Below are positions 1 to 8,496 of a stretch of 48,833 nucleotides of DNA, one piece after another (position 1 is the stretch's first letter; the number at the start of each line of letters is the position of its first letter). Made by a program: the position numbers and the translations under genes. Under the pieces are notes generated by a model that ran no database searches, had not been told where the DNA came from, and saw only the letters and a list, made by a program, of their open reading frames with translations. Location: contig JAJZSY010000019.1 of NCBI GenBank assembly GCA_021849425.1, forward strand, positions 1-48,833, written 5' to 3'. The stretch comes from Pseudomonadota bacterium (GTDB lineage Bacteria > Pseudomonadota > Alphaproteobacteria > Acetobacterales > Acetobacteraceae).

Positions 1-2
1 CG

Positions 3-119
3 AGCATGCCCGCCATCAGGCAAGCCATTCTCGACCTCTTCGCGCGGCCTCCGCCCCTGCGATGCCCTCACTGTGAAATGCTCCTCGCAGAAACCGCCAA
101 ACCAAAAGTGCCAAAGTAG
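3..119 (+). CDS. C-terminal fragment of an unidentified protein (5' end outside window)
   Basis: An open frame enters from the left edge and stops with TAG at 117-119, giving about 38 residues. The only recognisable element is a CPHC pair near the end, followed by a basic Lys-rich tail. It converges on the HiPIP gene with a gap of 2 bases. Such a tail could belong to a transposase or a small zinc-binding protein, but nothing identifies the family. It may also be non-coding. Confidence 0.3.
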   Translation, partial: SMPAIRQAILDLFARPPPLRCPHCEMLLAETAKPKVPK

Positions 120-121
120 TG

Positions 122-424
122 CTAGCCCCGCTTCATCCATGCTTCGCACCAGCCGGCCGGGCTGATCGGGCCGGCGACCAGGTGGCAATGGCTCGCGGTT
201 GAACCCTGTTCTGGCGGCTTGAACCAGACGCAGGCGCCGCAGACCTCGCCATGTTGCGATCTGTCGACATATCCGACAGCGGCTTTCGACACGCTGGGCA
301 CCATGGCCCGCAGGCTACCCGGCGCGGGACCGCTCCCTGCCGCGCGCGCCCGCGTGGCCAGGGCGGCAAGGCCCGCCGCGGCGGCGAGAAGGGCATGGCG
401 GCGGGTTGATGCTGAATGGATCAT
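122..424 (-). CDS. High-potential iron-sulfur protein (HiPIP), Tat-exported
   Basis: This 100-residue protein is a small periplasmic electron carrier with one [4Fe-4S] cluster. Residues 5-29 look like a twin-arginine signal (TRRHALLAAAAG, then a hydrophobic stretch and an Ala-rich cleavage region). The cluster ligands are C62, C65, C80 and C93, in the order C-x2-C, C, GWC-x2-W that is typical of HiPIPs. GGGAG lies 6 bases upstream of the ATG. The gene starts 12 bases after the triheme cytochrome c gene, so the two are probably one operon and electron-transfer partners. HiPIPs carry electrons from bc1 or dehydrogenases to oxidases or reaction centres; the actual partner here is inferred. Confidence 0.85.
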   Translation of the reverse strand: MIHSASTRRHALLAAAAGLAALATRARAAGSGPAPGSLRAMVPSVSKAAVGYVDRSQHGEVCGACVWFKPPEQGSTASHCHLVAGPISPAGWCEAWMKRG

Positions 425-436
425 GCGGCGCTCCCG

Positions 437-2188
437 TCAGTAATTCGTGGTGCTCAGGGCGATCCGGGCCGAGAGATTGCGCCCGCCGCCGAGCCCGCCG
501 GTGAGGGCCACGGCAACCAGCCGGTCATGGCGGTAGACCTGCCGCAGTGCGAGGGTCATCGGATGCGTATCCCCGCCAATCGTCGCACGGCCGATCAGCC
601 GGTTGCCCTGCGCGGCGCAGGCGCCCGCGAGCCGCACCGGCCGCCTGCCATATTCGGCGGAGAGCGTCGCGGTCATCCGGCAATCGGTGCGGTTACCATC
701 GATCCAGATGCGGCCCTGGATGTCGGAAAAGTGCCGGACCTTGCGGCCGCGCGACAGGCTGGCCGTCATGCTGCCGGTATCGAGATCGACCTCGACGGTC
801 CTGAGCGGGCGAAGCGCGGCGACGGTGTTCGCCGTGGCGTCCGGCGCGCCGCGATTGCCCCAGCTGGTTCGCACATAATTGGCGATCGCCGCGATCTGCG
901 CATCCGAGAGCATCGCGCCGAAGCGCGGCATGGAGGACTGGCCCGGATGCCAGGGCTGGAACCCGCCGAGGACCATGCTGACCAGATCGTCGCCCGGACC
1001 GTTCCAGACGGCCTGGTTGTGCGCGAGATTCGGAATGTTGGCGGAGACACCCTGCCCATCATCACCATGGCAGCGGGCGCATTCATCATGATAGAGGCGC
1101 TTCCCGCTCGCGAGGGAGGCGGCGATCACCCGCTTTGCCGGCGCGCTTTTCTGCGGATGCACCGTGCGCAGATAGGCGATGATGTCACTGACATCGTGTT
1201 TGGGCAGCCGGCTCAGACTGTCGTCGACCACGGTTTTCATCTTGCCGAATGGCGCGCCTTCGCGCATGTCGCCGCCATCGCGCAGATAGGCGAGGATCGC
1301 CTGATCGGACCATGCGCCGAGACCGTCCGATTTCGAGTTGGTGATGTTTGGCGCATACCACCCCTGGTCGACGATGTGGCCGCCGGCGAGATCGCGCGCG
1401 GGGATTGTCGCCATCGCGATATTGCGCGGGGTGTGACACGCGCCGCAATGCTCGAGCGCCTGAACGAGATAGGCGCCGTGCCGAACGTTTCTGCTCCAGC
1501 CCGGCTGGTATTTCATTTCATGCGGATGGAAGAACATCAGCCGCCAGGCGAGCAGGCCAGCGCGCAGATTGGCCGGGAAGGCCATCGTATCCGGCCGGTC
1601 CGGAATCGCGGCGGGGGCGAGACTGTCGAGATAGGCCTTGATCGCCATCACGTCGGCATGGCTGAGCTTGGAATAGGCGGTGTAGGGCATCACCGGGTAT
1701 TCGTATTTCGGAAACACGACGAGCGAACTACCGGGCTCGATGCCGTCATGCATCGCGCGCCAGAACTGGCGGTCGGTCCATTTGCCGATGCCGTGCCGTT
1801 TGCTCGGCGTGATGTTAGGGGAGAAGACGGTGCCGAACGGCGTGCCGACCGCGCGGCCGCCGGCGAAGGGGGGCTCGCCCGCAACGCTGTGGCAAGGCAG
1901 GCAATCGCCGGCGACGACGAGAAAGAAGCCCTTGCGCACCATCGCCGCCCGTTTCGGATCTTTCGGCATATTGGCGGGCTGCGGCAGATCGTCGCCCGCC
2001 ATGCCGGGGCGTGGCGCCGCCGCGACATGCGTTGCCGCCGCCGGCCAGGTGGTGACACCGGCCATGGCCGCCCCCTGCGCCGCGGGCGGGGCGGCGCTGG
2101 CGGTGACCCACAACGACGCGGCGAGGGACAGTGACGCGGCAAGACCGCCAAGGATCATTCTCGTCCGAGTGTGGGGCATTCCGGGCAT
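437..2188 (-). CDS. Triheme cytochrome c, alcohol/gluconate dehydrogenase subunit type, with extra C-terminal domain
   Basis: The 583-residue protein has an N-terminal signal and three c-type heme sites: CLPCH (about 96-100), CGACH (248-252) and CARCH (370-374). This is the architecture of the cytochrome subunit of membrane alcohol, gluconate or sorbose dehydrogenases, which passes electrons from the catalytic subunit to ubiquinone or another carrier. The cytochrome domains end near residue 450. About 130 further residues follow that contain no heme motif and that I do not recognise. The start at 2188 is preferred because GAGGAGG lies 8 bases upstream; an in-frame ATG 24 bases earlier lacks such a site. 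No flavin or PQQ catalytic subunit lies beside it. The HiPIP gene follows directly. Confidence 0.8.
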   Translation of the reverse strand: MPGMPHTRTRMILGGLAASLSLAASLWVTASAAPPAAQGAAMAGVTTWPAAATHVAAAPRPGMAGDDLPQPANMPKDPKRAAMVRKGFFLVVAGDCLPCHSVAGEPPFAGGRAVGTPFGTVFSPNITPSKRHGIGKWTDRQFWRAMHDGIEPGSSLVVFPKYEYPVMPYTAYSKLSHADVMAIKAYLDSLAPAAIPDRPDTMAFPANLRAGLLAWRLMFFHPHEMKYQPGWSRNVRHGAYLVQALEHCGACHTPRNIAMATIPARDLAGGHIVDQGWYAPNITNSKSDGLGAWSDQAILAYLRDGGDMREGAPFGKMKTVVDDSLSRLPKHDVSDIIAYLRTVHPQKSAPAKRVIAASLASGKRLYHDECARCHGDDGQGVSANIPNLAHNQAVWNGPGDDLVSMVLGGFQPWHPGQSSMPRFGAMLSDAQIAAIANYVRTSWGNRGAPDATANTVAALRPLRTVEVDLDTGSMTASLSRGRKVRHFSDIQGRIWIDGNRTDCRMTATLSAEYGRRPVRLAGACAAQGNRLIGRATIGGDTHPMTLALRQVYRHDRLVAVALTGGLGGGRNLSARIALSTTNY

Positions 2189-2391
2189 GCGCAGATCCTC
2201 CTCATGGTCCATGAGGGACGGCGGAGCCCGGTTTCAACGGCAGGATCGGTCAGTCGGGGGAAAACACACGAAATCTGACAGAATCGTGATCGCGCGAGCG
2301 TTGCACGATTTTTCGTTACGAATTCAGTTCATTTTATATGAAAGCCGAAGTCGGCATCTCCCCTGCCGGCCGTCTGGACCTTCGCCTCGGG

Positions 2392-3582
2392 TCAGTCTGC
2401 GGCTTCCTTCATCTGCGCGCCGCCGTGCCGGTAGAGCGCCTGGGCAGCGGCGACGCCGGCGCCGAGGCGGATGTCGAGACCGAGATCGGCCATGCACATC
2501 TCGGCGACGGCAAGGCCGGAGAGCGCCATCGCATCGGTGAGCATGCCGAGATGGCCGATGCGGAAGACCTGGCCGGCGACATCGCCCAGCCCCGCGCCGA
2601 ACGCCATGCCGTAACGCTCGGCGGCGTGGGTGACGATGCGCGCGGCGTCGAACCCGCCGGGGGTGCGAATTGCGGTAACCGAATTCGAGTAGAGTTCGGG
2701 TGATGCGGCGCAGGGCGACAAGCCCCAGGCGGCGACGGCGGCGCGCACGCCGCTGGCGATCCTGGCGTGGCGGGCGAAAACGTTGTCGAGCCCTTCATCG
2801 AGCAGCATGCGGCTCGACAGCGCGAGCCCGTTCAGGAGCCCGACCAGCGGCGTGTAGGGATAACCGCTGGCGGCGTTAGTGGCGCGCATGTCGTCGATAT
2901 TGAAGAAATTGCGAGGGAGCTTCGCGTTCCTGCTGGCGGCGACGGCCTTCTCGCTGAACGCGGTGATGGCGAGGCCCGGGGGCAGCATGAAGCCTTTCTG
3001 CGAGCCGGTGACCGCGACGTCGACGCGCCAGGCATCGAATTCGAACGGCATCGAGCCGATCGAGCTGACGCCATCGACGAGGAGCAGCGCATCGTGGCTG
3101 GCCGCGTCCATCACCCGGCGCAGGCCGGCGATGTCGGAGACCACACCGGTCGCGGTTTCGTTGTGGGTGGCGAGCACGGCCTTGATCCGGCGCGCCTTGT
3201 CCTCGTGCAGAAGTTCGGCGAAGCGGGGGAGAGGAATCCCCTCGCCCCAAGTCACGTCGACCTGGATCACCTCGAGGCCGAAGCGCCGGCACATCTTGAT
3301 CCAGCGGTCGCTGAACATGCCATTGCGGGCGGCGAGCACGGTGTCGCCGGCGCTGAGCGTGTTGGAGATCGCGGTTTCCCAGCCGCCGGTTCCCGTCGCG
3401 GGGAAGATGAAGACCTCGGCGCGCTCCGCCTTCATCACGCCGCGGCAACCCGCGAGCGCCGCGCTGAGGATCGGCGCGAAAGCCTGCGACCGGTGATCCA
3501 TGGTCGGCATGTCGCAGGCTTTTCGGATCACTTCGGGAATGTTCGTCGGCCCCGGGATGAAGACAGGGTTCTGCAGACTCAT
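2392..3582 (-). CDS. bhcA: Aspartate-glyoxylate / serine-glyoxylate type aminotransferase (BhcA-like)
   Basis: This 396-residue fold-type I PLP enzyme begins with QNPVFIPGPTNIPE and contains DHRS, GTGGWE, ATHNETATGV, VDGVSSIGS (with D170) and GSQKGFMLPPG, whose K196 should bind PLP. From memory it matches BhcA, the aspartate-glyoxylate aminotransferase of the beta-hydroxyaspartate cycle, very closely. Serine-glyoxylate transaminase (SgaA) is the nearest alternative. The start is set by AAGGA about 8 bases upstream; a longer frame adds 26 residues without homology. It is divergent from an IclR gene resembling BhcR, the known regulator of this cycle. BhcB, BhcC and BhcD are not in the window, so either the cycle is encoded elsewhere or the enzyme acts alone in glyoxylate/glycine metabolism. 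Confidence 0.8.
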   Translation of the reverse strand: MSLQNPVFIPGPTNIPEVIRKACDMPTMDHRSQAFAPILSAALAGCRGVMKAERAEVFIFPATGTGGWETAISNTLSAGDTVLAARNGMFSDRWIKMCRRFGLEVIQVDVTWGEGIPLPRFAELLHEDKARRIKAVLATHNETATGVVSDIAGLRRVMDAASHDALLLVDGVSSIGSMPFEFDAWRVDVAVTGSQKGFMLPPGLAITAFSEKAVAASRNAKLPRNFFNIDDMRATNAASGYPYTPLVGLLNGLALSSRMLLDEGLDNVFARHARIASGVRAAVAAWGLSPCAASPELYSNSVTAIRTPGGFDAARIVTHAAERYGMAFGAGLGDVAGQVFRIGHLGMLTDAMALSGLAVAEMCMADLGLDIRLGAGVAAAQALYRHGGAQMKEAAD

Positions 3583-3643
3583 CGGGCGGATCCTTCTTCG
3601 GTTGCGCGGACTATAGGGTTCCGGCCAGGGGCACGCAATTTTT

Positions 3644-3660
3644 TTGAAAATATTTTTCAA
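3644..3660. promoter_or_regulatory. Perfect palindrome in the bhcA-bhcR intergenic region
   Basis: TTGAAAATATTTTTCAA is a 7-3-7 inverted repeat, about 62 bases upstream of the bhcA start and in an unusually AT-rich stretch. It is a candidate operator for the divergent IclR-type regulator. Its position suits control of bhcA transcription. Confidence 0.45.
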
Positions 3661-3680
3661 AGCCGGAATTCGGCGGAAAA

Positions 3681-3694
3681 ATGATTTGAATCAT
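3681..3694. promoter_or_regulatory. Second perfect palindrome in the bhcA-bhcR intergenic region
   Basis: ATGATTTGAATCAT is a 6-2-6 inverted repeat, 50 bases upstream of the regulator start and 20 bases from the first palindrome. Two operator-like sites between divergent genes would suit an IclR dimer of dimers controlling both promoters. Binding is inferred. Confidence 0.4.
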
Positions 3695-3744
3695 GATTTT
3701 GTTTTTTTCATCATGCGAAAATTGGTTTCAATCGAGGAGCAACG

Positions 3745-4584
3745 ATGGCAAGGCCGCCCGAGATCGGCAGCACCGGACGCCGTGCGCGGGGACGCCCGCG
3801 CGCCTGGGCCGACACGACCAACCAGAACCGGATCAAGTCGCTCGATCGCGCCATGGACGTGCTGGAGCGGCTGAGCGAGATGGGCAGCGCGACGCTCTCG
3901 GACCTTGCCGGGGAACTCGGCCAGTCGCCGGCCAGCGTCTACCGCGTCCTGTTCACGCTGGAGGCGCGCGACATCGTCGATTTCGAGGCGACGAGCCAGA
4001 CATGGCATATCGGCGCGGGCGCCTTTCTGATCGGCTCGCGGTTCCTGAGACGGACATCGCTGGTGGAGCGCGTGCGGCCGGCGCTCCGGAGCCTCATGGA
4101 GCGCACCGGAGAGACGGCGAGTCTCGGCATCGAACGGAACGGGCTGCTGCTCTTCGTGAGCCAGGTTGAGACCCATGCCCATATGCGGGCCTTCTTTCCG
4201 CCGGGGACGACATCGCCAATGCACGCCTCGGGCATCGGCAAGGCGCTGCTCGCGGAGATGGACGAGGGGCGGCTTGCCGCAATCGTCTCGCGCCACGGGC
4301 TCGTGCGCTTCACCGCCAACACGCTGACGACGCGCGACGCGCTGATGGCCGATCTCGCGGCGACACGCGAGCGTGGCTATGCGGTGGATGCCGAGGAACG
4401 GGACGATGGCATGCGTTGCATAGCCGCACCGATCTTCGACATGCATGGCGAGGCGATTGCCGGGCTTTCGATCTCGGGGCCATCGGCACGGATGCCCGAC
4501 TCGGCAATCTCCGGACTCGGTTCATCGGTCATCGAGGCGGCGCAGTCGGTGACCGCGGGGATGGGAGGCCGGCGGCACGAGTGA
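3745..4584 (+). CDS. bhcR: IclR-family transcriptional regulator (BhcR-like)
   Basis: The 279-residue protein has a basic N-terminal extension, an IclR winged helix (about residues 28-90, beginning VKALDRAMDVLE-like) and a C-terminal effector domain (about 105-270) with ETASLGIE and HASGIGKALLA. It resembles BhcR, which binds the bhc promoter and senses glyoxylate. It is divergent from the bhcA-like gene over a 162-base AT-rich region with two palindromes. GAGGAG lies 6 bases from the ATG. Specificity is inferred from neighbourhood and overall likeness. Confidence 0.8.
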   Translation: MARPPEIGSTGRRARGRPRAWADTTNQNRIKSLDRAMDVLERLSEMGSATLSDLAGELGQSPASVYRVLFTLEARDIVDFEATSQTWHIGAGAFLIGSRFLRRTSLVERVRPALRSLMERTGETASLGIERNGLLLFVSQVETHAHMRAFFPPGTTSPMHASGIGKALLAEMDEGRLAAIVSRHGLVRFTANTLTTRDALMADLAATRERGYAVDAEERDDGMRCIAAPIFDMHGEAIAGLSISGPSARMPDSAISGLGSSVIEAAQSVTAGMGGRRHE

Positions 4585-4756
4585 GGCGTTTGGAAATCCT
4601 CCCTGGCCGATGTGATTCGCCGCTGAATTCGTATTCGGCAGGGATGGGAAGCTTGACCGTCTTTCATGCCGACCGGCATGGGGTGAGGAACCGGCATCGT
4701 GCCGCCGAACGATATCGGCGAATCCGCCGACGCAGCCGCATAAAAGATGAGGGGCC

Positions 4757-4785
4757 AAAAAAAACGGGGCCCCGGAGGGCCCCGT
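4757..4785 (-). terminator. Rho-independent terminator of the cold-shock gene
   Basis: Read on the minus strand, a perfect 9-bp stem (ACGGGGCCC / GGGCCCCGT) with a 4-base loop is followed by a run of eight T. It lies 27 bases after the cold-shock stop codon. Confidence 0.85.
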
Positions 4786-4811
4786 CGTGTAACCAGACCA
4801 GAACGGTAGGT

Positions 4812-5015
4812 TCAGACCGCCTTGAGGTTGGTCGCAGCGGCCTTGCCGCGTTCCTGCGTCACCTCGTAGGAAATCTTCTGGCCTTCGTTGAGGCCGCGCA
4901 TGCCAGCAGCCTGAACCGCAGTGATGTGAACAAAAACATCCTTGCCGCCATCCTGCGGCACGATAAAGCCAAAGCCCTTCGTGGTGTTAAACCACTTGAC
5001 AGTGCCGATCGCCAT
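4812..5015 (-). CDS. Cold-shock domain protein (CspA family)
   Basis: This 67-residue single-domain protein binds single-stranded nucleic acid and acts as an RNA chaperone. It starts MAIGTVKWFNTTKGFGFI, with RNP1 as KGFGFI and RNP2 as VFVHI, and has the standard length of the family. The start is fixed by homology; TAGGAG lies 13 bases upstream, a loose spacing. A long untranslated leader precedes the gene and a strong terminator follows, so it is monocistronic. It is divergent from the S-formylglutathione hydrolase gene. Confidence 0.95.
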   Translation of the reverse strand: MAIGTVKWFNTTKGFGFIVPQDGGKDVFVHITAVQAAGMRGLNEGQKISYEVTQERGKAAATNLKAV

Positions 5016-5181
5016 TGTCGCGTCGTCGCTCCTAAGACAGACCCACCGTGCGACCGCCGCACGGCTCCAGAGGGACAACCGGGTTTTGGACGTCTTGGCC
5101 GTACGGAAACCCGTCTCGTGCAACAAGGCAAGCCAAAGTCGATTGCACGATTAATGACGCAGAAACCGCCGGAGCTGTCAA
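5016..5181 (-). promoter_or_regulatory. Promoter and long 5' leader of the cold-shock gene
   Basis: On the minus strand a perfect -35 box TTGACA sits at 5181-5176, followed after about 18 bases by a weak -10-like TCATTA. Transcription from there would give a leader of roughly 130 bases before the ATG, as is usual for cspA-type mRNAs whose leader folds differently at low temperature. The rest of the 313-base divergent region up to 5328 is AT-rich and probably also contains the promoter of the hydrolase gene. Confidence 0.45.
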
Positions 5182-5328
5182 CGCGAATAAATTCTCCCGC
5201 GGGCGATTTAAGCAAGATTTCGCAAACTATCCGTTCAAATTCGATAAAACGCATAAGAGCCACCTACGATTGCCTTTCCGCACGCAGCGGGGAATAGTCA
5301 GGAAAGCCATTTACAGGGAGATCGATAC

Positions 5329-6180
5329 ATGACGAACGCTACCGTTTTCGAGACGATTTCGACCCAGAAATGTTTCGGCGGCATGCAGGGCGTCTATCGG
5401 CACGAGGCAAATGAAACGGGATGCGCGATGCGCTTTGCTGTTTTCATCCCGCCTCAGGCCAAGATCGGGAAGGTTCCCGCACTTTATTACCTGGCCGGCC
5501 TGACATGCACGGAAGAGAATTTCACGGTAAAGGCCGGGGCGCAGCGCGTTGCCGCGGAGCTTGGGATCGCCCTGATCGCTCCGGATACCTCGCCGCGCGG
5601 CCTTGGCTATCCCGGTGAATCGGACGCGTATGATTTCGGCGTCGGCGCCGGGTTTTATGTCGACGCCACCGAAGACCCGTGGCGAAATGGGTACAGGATG
5701 TATTCGTACATCTCGGAGGAATTGCCGGCGCTGATCAATGCCTCCTTTCCGGTCGATGCCGCACGGGTCGGCATTTTCGGCCATTCGATGGGCGGACATG
5801 GCGCCCTCACGATCGCGCTTCGGAATCCGCGGCGCTATCGGTCCGTTTCCGCATTCGCGCCGATCGTATCGCCGATGCGTTGTCCCTGGGGCGAAAAGGC
5901 GTTGACCTTCTATCTGGGCGGCGACCGCACGGCCTGGCGCGATTACGACGCAACCGCGCTGATCGCTGACCGTGGCTGGAATGGTCCGGCCATCCTGGTT
6001 GATCAGGGAACGGCCGACCCATTCCTTGAGCGCGAACTCAAGCCCGAATTGCTGCGGGAGGCCTGTTCAGCAAAGGGCGTGGCGCTGGAGCTGCGCATGC
6101 AGGATGGCTATGACCATTCGTATTTCTTCATTTCGACCTTCGTCGAAGACCATCTCAGGCATCACGCCCAACATCTCTGA
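5329..6180 (+). CDS. fghA: S-formylglutathione hydrolase
   Basis: The 283-residue alpha/beta hydrolase cleaves S-formylglutathione to formate and glutathione, the second step of glutathione-dependent formaldehyde oxidation, in the cytoplasm. It has LAGLTCTEENF for the oxyanion region, the nucleophile elbow GHSMGG (S153), D230 and H263 (DGYDHSYFFI). Length is standard. The partner S-(hydroxymethyl)glutathione dehydrogenase gene is not in the window. It converges on dnaA with a gap of 25 bases. Confidence 0.95.
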   Translation: MTNATVFETISTQKCFGGMQGVYRHEANETGCAMRFAVFIPPQAKIGKVPALYYLAGLTCTEENFTVKAGAQRVAAELGIALIAPDTSPRGLGYPGESDAYDFGVGAGFYVDATEDPWRNGYRMYSYISEELPALINASFPVDAARVGIFGHSMGGHGALTIALRNPRRYRSVSAFAPIVSPMRCPWGEKALTFYLGGDRTAWRDYDATALIADRGWNGPAILVDQGTADPFLERELKPELLREACSAKGVALELRMQDGYDHSYFFISTFVEDHLRHHAQHL

Positions 6181-6205
6181 TGGGCGGGGCCTGACGACAT
6201 GCCGA

Positions 6206-7651
6206 TCAGACGGTCAGTATCCGGCGGAGCAGTTCGACATCCTCGGCGAAATCGGGATCAGCGTCGATCAGTTCGGTGACTTTCGCCACCGCGTGCATCA
6301 CCGTCGTGTGGTCACGGTTACCGAACTTCCGGCCGATCTCGGGCAGGCTGCGGCTGGTCAGCTGCTTGGCGAGATACATCGCAATCTGCCGCGGGCGCGC
6401 GATGTTCCGCGCCCGCCGGGCCGACGACATTTCGCTGATCCTGATATTGTAATGCTCGGCGACCTGCTTCTGGATTTCCTCGATCGTGATCTTGCGGTCG
6501 TACGCGCGCAGGAGATCGTGCAGAACCTCGTGCGCCGTTTCAAGCGTGACGGGACGCTCGAACAGGTTTGCGTGCGCGATGAGCCGGTTCAGTGCCCCCT
6601 CGAGTTCCCGGACATTCGCGGTGATCTTTTGCGCGAGGAACTCCATCACCCGACCGGGCACGTTCACGCCGGCACGGGCAGCCTTGGCCTCGAGAATGGC
6701 CAGCCGCAACTCGTAGGTTGTCGCATGGACATCGGCAACCATGCCGCAGCCCAGCCGGGTGCGAAGCCGGTCCTCGATCCCTGAAAGATCGGAGGGCGAC
6801 TTGTCGGCGGAGACGATGATCTGCTTGCCGGAATCGACCAGCGCATTGAAGGTGTGGAAGAACTCTTCCTGCGTGCCATCCTTGCCGATGAGGAATTGCA
6901 GATCGTCCACCATCAGGACATCGACACTGCGCAACTCGTTCTTGAATTCGATGGTCGACTGCCGGCGCAGGGCGCTGACGAATTTGTGCATGAACTTCTC
7001 GGCCGACATATAGGCGACCGTCACCTCGTCCGAGCGTTGCGAAAGCTCCCAGGCGATCGCGTGCATCAGATGGGTCTTGCCGAGCCCGACCCCGCCATAG
7101 AGGAACAGCGGGTTGAAACCGGGTGTGGCATGTCCATCCGCGACGCGCCTTGCGCAGGCGTACGCAAACTCGTTCGGCTTGCCAACCACGAACGTATCGA
7201 AGGTGAACCGGGGATCGAGCGGCGCGCTCATATCCTGCCGATCCTCAATTTCACGGCGGGCGGCGGCAGGCTTGACGGCAGCCCCCTTCACCTCGGCCTC
7301 GGCAAGGTCGGGGGCGCGCTCGCTCGTTCCCACCGGCTTGGTGCGGATATCGACCCGGCGCACCGCAGGATTTTCGGCCTGCCAGAAGGCGGTCAGCAAT
7401 CCACCATATTCCTTGTTGACCCAGTCGCGCAGGAACCGTGTGGGCAGCATGACCGTGACTTCATCGCCATCAAGCCCATGCAGAACGGCCTGGCGCAGCC
7501 AGTTGCGATACTCGACCTCGCCAATCTCTTCCTGCAGACGCCCCCGGACGCGACTCCACTGGCTGGCCAGTTCATCCTGGCCAGTATCGCCGCGCGAACG
7601 CCCTGAAGACCGGGCTTCGCTACCCTGATCCTGCCAAACCTGCGTGCTCAA
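6206..7651 (-). CDS. dnaA: Chromosomal replication initiator protein DnaA
   Basis: DnaA binds DnaA boxes at oriC and melts the origin. Visible are an N-terminal helicase-loading domain (EVEYRNWLRQAVL), a linker, the AAA+ domain with Walker A GGVGLGKTHL, Walker B VLMVDDLQFL and sensor motifs, and the C-terminal box-binding signature FGNRDHTTVMHA. A TTG start at 7651 is proposed because GGGAG lies 6-7 bases upstream, giving 481 residues. An ATG at 7675 or one at 7774 would add sequence that looks unlike DnaA. The gene lies downstream of rpsT on the same strand, a linkage seen in other alphaproteobacteria. Confidence 0.93.
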   Translation of the reverse strand: MSTQVWQDQGSEARSSGRSRGDTGQDELASQWSRVRGRLQEEIGEVEYRNWLRQAVLHGLDGDEVTVMLPTRFLRDWVNKEYGGLLTAFWQAENPAVRRVDIRTKPVGTSERAPDLAEAEVKGAAVKPAAARREIEDRQDMSAPLDPRFTFDTFVVGKPNEFAYACARRVADGHATPGFNPLFLYGGVGLGKTHLMHAIAWELSQRSDEVTVAYMSAEKFMHKFVSALRRQSTIEFKNELRSVDVLMVDDLQFLIGKDGTQEEFFHTFNALVDSGKQIIVSADKSPSDLSGIEDRLRTRLGCGMVADVHATTYELRLAILEAKAARAGVNVPGRVMEFLAQKITANVRELEGALNRLIAHANLFERPVTLETAHEVLHDLLRAYDRKITIEEIQKQVAEHYNIRISEMSSARRARNIARPRQIAMYLAKQLTSRSLPEIGRKFGNRDHTTVMHAVAKVTELIDADPDFAEDVELLRRILTV

Positions 7652-8223
7652 GTGCCGCTCCCGTCCTGACTTCATCCCTGCACGACCGCATGACCGACCC
7701 GATATTCGACCGCACAAACCGGCCATCCGCAATCGATGGTTGAAAAAACCACCAAACGGATCAGTCACCGTCATCCATTCGTCATCCTGTGACCTGAAAC
7801 TAGGCCAAACCCAGCGCCCTGCGCAAGACCCTATTGATTTGATTTTCTGCTGATATAATGTGCATCTTTAAATAATTGCCCATTAAATCAGGTGATTGAT
7901 GGAGCCCTTTGAAATCTGGCCGCATCACTTCCTGATAAAATCGCAAAAACATCTTGCAATTGTCGGTTGCAGTTCATGTTGACGCGCTGTTGCGAAATAC
8001 GATCAGTGAAGCAATTCTGATCCTGACAGCGAGTGCATCAGAAAACAACAAACAGCAGACATATCCAGCGACTTGTTTCATTCGCTGAATACCTCAACTG
8101 ATCGTCGTTAAAAACGTGGTTTCACCAAGCCGAGAGGACTGATCGAAACGGCCCTTGCGTCAAGAGCCGCTCCGGCAACGGCGGTGGGGTTTTATCCGAT
8201 AGAAATGGAAGCCCCGCCGCGTC
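7652..8223. other. AT-rich non-coding region between rpsT and dnaA
   Basis: This stretch of about 570 bases has no convincing gene. It is much richer in A+T than its surroundings and should contain the dnaA promoter and leader, read on the minus strand. A GC-rich imperfect stem lies just after the rpsT stop (about 8182-8222), without a T run. I looked for DnaA boxes (TTATNCACA and complement) and saw no cluster, so there is no direct support for an origin here. Confidence 0.5.
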
Positions 8224-8496
8224 TTAGACGGAGGCCGAAAGCGCCTTCACGCGGGCGGAAAGCCGGGACAGCTTACGGGACACCGTATTGGCCTTCAGAA
8301 CGCCCTTTGTGGCGGCGCGCTGCAATTCAGGCTGAGCGACCACGAACGCGGCACGCGCTTCAGCATGATTGCCCGACGCTATCGCCTCTTCAACCTTCCG
8401 GACGAAGCTGTGCACGCGTGACCGGCGGGCCTTGTTGCGCGCTGTGCGAACAATGGTCTGACGGATGCGCTTCTGCGCCGATGCAATATTGGCCAT
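8224..8496 (-). CDS. rpsT: 30S ribosomal protein S20
   Basis: The 90-residue basic protein binds 16S rRNA in the small subunit. It begins [14 protein letters not shown] and continues [20 protein letters not shown], the family hallmark, ending with a [16 protein letters not shown] helix. The start is chosen at the conserved MAN; GGAAGAG lies about 11 bases upstream. It is on the same strand as dnaA with about 570 bases between. Confidence 0.95.
   Translation of the reverse strand: MANIASAQKRIRQTIVRTARNKARRSRVHSFVRKVEEAIASGNHAEARAAFVVAQPELQRAATKGVLKANTVSRKLSRLSARVKALSASV

Noticed and set aside
416..2134. Long open frame on the plus strand opposite the cytochrome c gene
   Set aside because: It has no recognisable domains and is the mirror of a clearly coding minus-strand gene with three heme motifs. 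Long antisense frames are common at high GC.
7652..8223. Possible oriC beside dnaA
   Set aside because: The region is AT-rich and next to dnaA, but I found no cluster of DnaA boxes on either strand. Alphaproteobacterial origins are often away from dnaA.
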